Assembly (NCBI GenBank): GCA_003156495.1
Contig: PMHC01000151.1
Span: 1-9,008 of the forward strand
Length of the DNA: 9,008 nucleotides
Direction: 5' to 3'
Origin: Acidobacteriaceae bacterium
GTDB lineage: Bacteria; Acidobacteriota; Terriglobia; Terriglobales; Acidobacteriaceae
Made by a program: the position numbers and the translations under genes. Positions within the stretch are counted from its first letter, which is position 1; each line of letters starts with the position of its first letter. A model generated the notes under the pieces. That model made no database searches, had not been told where the DNA came from, and worked only from the letters and a program-made list of their open reading frames with translations. Positions 6,677 to 9,008 of this stretch are shown in pieces.

Positions 6677-6683
6677 CAGAAGC

Positions 6684-8273
6684 ATGACGAACTTTAATGA
6701 AACGCGGAAACAAAGCCGGTGTTGGATGATCCGGATTCTTCTGCTGGTAACGTTGGGATTTTTAATGGCGCAATCCAAGGCGTACGGGCAATCTAACCGC
6801 GTTTTGAATGCCTATACGAGCGATCTGTTGCAACAGTCAATCGAACTGGCCGAGAAGGCTTGGGATGCACAGACCATGCTTCTGCGACGGCCCTTGGGCA
6901 GCGATGCAGGGCACGCGCAAATATATATGGTGCGCGAATCGAGCTGGTATGCGTTGGGTCTGCTTGAGCGTGACGCGCCCGGCGACCGGCAGCGGGCCGT
7001 CGGAATTATTGATGCCGTGCTCAAACAGCAATACACAACGCCCGGCGTGCGCTGGTATGGAACTTTTCGCCGCTCGCCAGAGGAACCGATGCCGTCAACT
7101 TCGGCAAAGATGTGGAGCGGCTACGATCCGAACTGGCGCGAGTTTATCGGTACAACCTTCGCCGTCATTCTGATTGAGTTTCCCGGCCGCGTGCCCAACC
7201 AACTGGCGCAAAGGATGGAAACCGCGATCGAATGCGCAATCCAGGGGGAGATCGACGAGAAAAGGCTTCGGCCGACTTATAGCAATATAGCCTTAATGTA
7301 CGGTTTTCTATGGGATTATGCCGCCGTGCACGGCCATCGCGCGCCGTGGCGTCAGGCAGCGGATCAGTGGTGCGAGCAAGTTTACCGGCGCTATAAACAG
7401 TACGGCGCCTTCGACGAATACAATTCACCGACTTATTACGGCGTGGATCTCTATGGGCTGGCGCTGTGGCGCTCGTACGGATCGACGCAATCGATGCACA
7501 CCAAGGGCCAGGAGATGGAGGCCGGACTGTGGCGCTCGATCGCGACCTTTTACAGCCCGGCGCTGCGCAATTTAAGCGGCCCTTTCGATCGCACTTATGG
7601 CATGGACATGCAGAGTTATGTTAGTCTGCTGGGCGTTTGGCTAAGTACGGTGCAGGCTCCCGGACAGGCGCCGCTGCCGGCCATTGCGCTCGATACGGAT
7701 CATGTGGCCGATTTCTGGTTTATTCCGCATATAGCGATACTTGGCGCCAGAATACCCGACGACGCCATGCGGAAGCTGGAGCAATTATCCGGGGAGCACT
7801 TGCAGCGCAGTCAAATTACCGAGAAGCGTACGGCGACCGCCTGGATCGGTAAAGATCTTATCTACGGCGGCGAAATAACTCAAAAGACGAAGGCTACAGA
7901 GCCGGAAAATCAATTTTCTCCGGCTACGATACAGTGGCGTACGCCCTCGGGTAAGATTGGCTGGATGCGGGTGGTAGAGTCGCCCGCGATTGATGCCGTG
8001 GCCGACAAGGAAGGTTTGTCGATCGCCGCCAATGGCGCTTTGCGCATTCGCCTTTTCGCTGCCGGACTAAGGGCGGAAGATATTCGCGCATCCAGTTGGG
8101 AACTACCTGGCTTACGCGTCAAAGTGAAATGCGATGCTAAAAGTTTTAAAACCGAGCCGGCCGGAGCGGCTTTGGACCTGGTGTATGAAGGAATGACCGC
8201 GATGCGGCTCAAGATAGAGAAAGTAGCGATAAGCGCTAATGCCTCCCCGCAGGTTGCGGTTATAACGCAGTAA
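6684..8273 (+). CDS. secreted protein of unknown function, probable alpha-helical toroid plus C-terminal beta domain
   Basis: The 529-aa product starts with a signal peptide (basic residues, then ILLLVTLGFLMA at 18-29, likely cleavage near AYG|Q at 35-36). Residues about 40-330 are helix-rich with conserved-looking aromatic and polar motifs: YDPNWREFIGTTFAVIL (147-163), PTYSNIALMYGFLWDYA (197-213), EYNSPTYYGVDLYGLALW (245-262) and GPFDRTYGMDMQSY (299-312). This pattern recalls the alpha/alpha-barrel of polysaccharide lyases and glycoside hydrolases. Residues about 385-515 look beta-rich, as in the C-terminal sandwiches of heparinase- or alginate-lyase-like enzymes. I recognise the motifs as a recurrent uncharacterised family but cannot name an activity or catalytic residues. 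The gene follows the TonB-dependent transporter on the same strand after 341 bp, which fits a role in processing the imported substrate. Enzyme assignment is inference; a binding or structural role remains possible. Confidence 0.75.
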   Translation: MTNFNETRKQSRCWMIRILLLVTLGFLMAQSKAYGQSNRVLNAYTSDLLQQSIELAEKAWDAQTMLLRRPLGSDAGHAQIYMVRESSWYALGLLERDAPGDRQRAVGIIDAVLKQQYTTPGVRWYGTFRRSPEEPMPSTSAKMWSGYDPNWREFIGTTFAVILIEFPGRVPNQLAQRMETAIECAIQGEIDEKRLRPTYSNIALMYGFLWDYAAVHGHRAPWRQAADQWCEQVYRRYKQYGAFDEYNSPTYYGVDLYGLALWRSYGSTQSMHTKGQEMEAGLWRSIATFYSPALRNLSGPFDRTYGMDMQSYVSLLGVWLSTVQAPGQAPLPAIALDTDHVADFWFIPHIAILGARIPDDAMRKLEQLSGEHLQRSQITEKRTATAWIGKDLIYGGEITQKTKATEPENQFSPATIQWRTPSGKIGWMRVVESPAIDAVADKEGLSIAANGALRIRLFAAGLRAEDIRASSWELPGLRVKVKCDAKSFKTEPAGAALDLVYEGMTAMRLKIEKVAISANASPQVAVITQ

Positions 8274-8276
8274 GTC

Positions 8277-8304
8277 CCTGCTTTTTCAACTGTTGCCTGC
8301 TTTT
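8277..8304 (+). repeat. direct repeat CCTGCTTTT (two copies)
   Basis: Nine-base copies at 8277-8285 and 8296-8304 lie 19 bp apart, start to start, immediately after the stop codon of the 529-aa gene. The stretch is pyrimidine-rich on this strand. No function is evident. Confidence 0.35.
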
Positions 8305-8315
8305 CCTGTTTGTGC

Positions 8316-8353
8316 GCCGCCGGTTTGAAGCCATCAAGTTTCGAGCCGGCGGC
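8316..8353 (+). terminator. GC-rich stem-loop downstream of the secreted-protein gene
   Basis: GCCGCCGG (8316-8323) pairs perfectly with CCGGCGGC (8346-8353) across a 22-base loop that can itself form a short TTGA/TCAA stem. It starts 43 bases after the stop codon. No T-tract follows, so it is an imperfect terminator candidate or a transcript-stabilising element. Confidence 0.45.
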
Positions 8354-8365
8354 TAATTCGGGGTT

Positions 8366-8424
8366 ATGCGCTGTTAGACGGGAGAAAGCGGGCAAAATCG
8401 CTGTCTGAGTTAGCGCATTTTATT
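8366..8424 (+). terminator. long composite stem-loop followed by TTTTATT
   Basis: Three nested pairings are visible: ATGCGCT (8366-8372) with AGCGCAT (8412-8418), TTAGAC (8374-8379) with GTCTGA (8403-8408, one G-T wobble), and AGCG (8387-8390) with CGCT (8399-8402). The outer stem runs directly into TTTTATT (8418-8424), which fits an intrinsic terminator. A structured small RNA ending here is an alternative. Confidence 0.45.
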
Positions 8425-8442
8425 GCGGACCTAGGGCGCAAT
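8422..8442. promoter_or_regulatory. inverted repeat ATTGCG-N9-CGCAAT with central CCTAGG
   Basis: Perfect arms at 8422-8427 and 8437-8442 flank nine bases that contain the palindrome CCTAGG (8430-8435). It lies 84 bp before the small basic gene's ATG. It could be an operator or part of the structured spacer. Confidence 0.35.
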
Positions 8443-8486
8443 TAAGGGAAAATTATCTCCTATGTAAAGAAGATGGTTACATTTGA

Positions 8487-8498
8487 ATCTGTACAGAT
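8487..8498. promoter_or_regulatory. perfect 12-bp palindrome ATCTGTACAGAT, candidate operator
   Basis: The twelve bases are identical to their reverse complement, with no spacer. The site ends 27 bp before the ATG of the small basic gene and shares one base with the DnaA-box match that follows. It is a good shape for a dimeric repressor, but no regulator is known. Confidence 0.5.
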
Positions 8499-8519
8499 GT
8501 GGATAACTTGGACTATTCT
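8490..8519 (+). promoter_or_regulatory. weak promoter candidate giving a near-leaderless transcript
   Basis: TGTACA (8490-8495) and TATTCT (8514-8519) are 18 bp apart and each matches four of six consensus bases. The -10-like element ends six bases before the ATG at 8526, so transcription would begin at or near the start codon. This agrees with the lack of a Shine-Dalgarno sequence. The call is tentative. Confidence 0.3.
8498..8506 (-). promoter_or_regulatory. perfect DnaA-box match (TTATCCACA on the minus strand)
   Basis: TGTGGATAA on the plus strand is the exact complement of the consensus DnaA box. It falls inside the spacer of the promoter candidate and 19 bp before the ATG of the small basic gene. 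I saw no cluster of further boxes, so this is not a replication origin; DnaA acting as a transcription regulator is one possible reading. A single 9-mer can occur by chance. Confidence 0.45.
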
Positions 8520-8525
8520 CTAATT

Positions 8526-8768
8526 ATGGCAATAGATAATATTCTTGCTCAAATAGACTCCGAGATAGCAAGGCTAACGCAAGCTCGCGCCTTGTTAGCT
8601 AATATCGGTGCCGCAACCGCCAAAGCCGGACGTATTGTAAAGATCGCGTCCGCCAAAGCCAAGCCAAGGAAGAAACGCGTACTGAGCGCTGAGGCGCGCA
8701 AACGGATTGCCGATGCGCAGCGTAAGCGTTGGGCCGCGCAAAAAGCGAAGGCTAAGCAAAAAGCCTAA
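8526..8768 (+). CDS. small Lys/Arg/Ala-rich protein, putative nucleic-acid-binding
   Basis: The 80-aa product starts with an amphipathic segment, AIDNILAQIDSEIARLTQARALL (2-24), likely a helix or short coiled coil. An Ala/Lys linker follows, with a basic tail from about residue 45: KPRKKR, then LSAEARKRIADAQRKRWAAQK (53-73). The latter resembles the short basic helix of NUMOD3-like DNA-binding motifs and of small proteins common in Acidobacteriota. High positive charge suggests DNA or RNA binding in the cytoplasm, as in histone-like proteins; that is inference. An in-frame GTG at 8499 would add nine residues, but it overlaps the palindrome/DnaA-box block and has no ribosome site, so the ATG at 8526 is preferred. 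It too lacks a Shine-Dalgarno sequence, consistent with a leaderless mRNA. It is probably its own transcription unit. Confidence 0.7.
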   Translation: MAIDNILAQIDSEIARLTQARALLANIGAATAKAGRIVKIASAKAKPRKKRVLSAEARKRIADAQRKRWAAQKAKAKQKA

Positions 8769-8771
8769 GTA

Positions 8772-8856
8772 GAGCTTCGCTGGCTCAAGACAAACTGCGA
8801 GCCGGGGTCAATCCGATATGAGGAGGGTGAAGCTCGCCTTATTTAGGTCCCCGGCT
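8772..8856 (+). repeat. two interleaved inverted repeats downstream of the small basic gene
   Basis: GAGCTTC (8772-8778) is complementary to GAAGCTC (8829-8835), extendable by two wobble pairs and one C-G pair. AGCCGGGG (8800-8807) is complementary to CCCCGGCT (8849-8856). The two pairings cross, so they could form a pseudoknot or switch between two folds. No T-tract follows; function is unknown. Confidence 0.4.
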
Positions 8857-8993
8857 GTGCGTTAGGCGTTTGGAAAAAGCGGTTCGAGCATCTAACTCGG
8901 GACGCGGACAACGGATACGCTCTTATCGATTTAGCCATTGCGTACGCTTACCGGCACCGCGCCTGGGCTTTGGACGTAGCAAGGGTGTATTAG
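8847..8993 (+). other. short open frame without start codon, possible gene remnant
   Basis: A frame is open from after TAG (8844-8846) to TAG (8991-8993). From 8883 it reads FEHLTRDADNGYALIDLAIA, then YAYRHRAWALDVARVY, a composition that looks protein-like with an amphipathic helical pattern. There is no ATG, GTG or TTG start in the frame and no recognised family. It could be the decayed end of a gene or chance. The remaining bases to 9008 show nothing. Confidence 0.25.
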
Positions 8994-9008
8994 AGCATTT
9001 TTACCAAT

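Larger units (their letters stand above)
6343..6683. other. stem-loop-rich spacer between transporter and secreted protein
   Basis: This 341-bp spacer contains no supported gene. It holds five separate inverted repeats of 6-11 base pairs, listed individually. The first two look like transcript ends for the transporter. No canonical sigma70 promoter for the downstream gene was found, so whether that gene reads through or has its own promoter is open. Confidence 0.65.

Noticed and set aside
7910..8395. 161-codon minus-strand open frame
   Set aside because: Antisense to the C-terminal part of the secreted protein and to the GC-rich stem after it; no recognisable features.
8487..8498. LexA/SOS box
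   Set aside because: The palindrome contains CTG and CAG but not the CTGT-N8-ACAG spacing of E. coli-type boxes nor a GAAC/GTTC type, so only a generic operator call is justified.
8498..8506. Replication origin
   Set aside because: Only one perfect DnaA box is present, with no cluster of boxes, no AT-rich unwinding region of note and no dnaA or dnaN nearby.

Overview
The window most likely comes from a soil-type Acidobacteriota genome (Terriglobia/Acidobacteriaceae-like). This is inferred from gene content, not a database match. The signs are an Oar-like TonB-dependent transporter with an N-terminal carboxypeptidase-regulatory domain, a membrane-anchored regulator with a winged-helix-like N-terminus of a type I associate with that phylum, and a small Lys/Arg/Ala-rich protein. 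Coding sequence is moderately GC-rich; the divergent intergenic region is clearly more AT-rich.

Layout. Positions 1-170 hold the 3' end of a Crp/Fnr-family regulator (+). Convergent to it is lipB (225-1070, -), octanoyltransferase of lipoate synthesis. Upstream of lipB on the same strand, 43 bp away, is a 429-aa single-pass membrane protein (1114-2403, -) with a putative cytoplasmic DNA-binding domain and an extracytoplasmic domain. A 420-bp divergent region (2404-2823) carries several short palindromes and direct repeats but no clear sigma70 promoter. Then come the 1172-aa TonB-dependent transporter (2824-6342, +), a 341-bp spacer with a series of stem-loops (6343-6683), and a secreted 529-aa protein of unknown function (6684-8273, +). 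A second structured spacer (8274-8525) precedes a small very basic protein (8526-8768, +). The last 240 bases hold inverted repeats and a short open frame without a start codon.

How it may work together. Sensor/regulator, outer-membrane transporter and exported helical protein make a plausible three-gene substrate-acquisition locus: detect a compound in the periplasm, derepress or activate the transporter, process the compound outside the cytoplasm and import it. The substrate cannot be read from the sequence. lipB is housekeeping and probably only a neighbour. The small basic protein looks like a separate unit: a perfect 12-bp palindrome and a perfect DnaA-box match lie just upstream of its ATG, and a weak promoter match suggests a near-leaderless transcript.

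No rRNA, tRNA, CRISPR array, insertion sequence or transposase was recognised.
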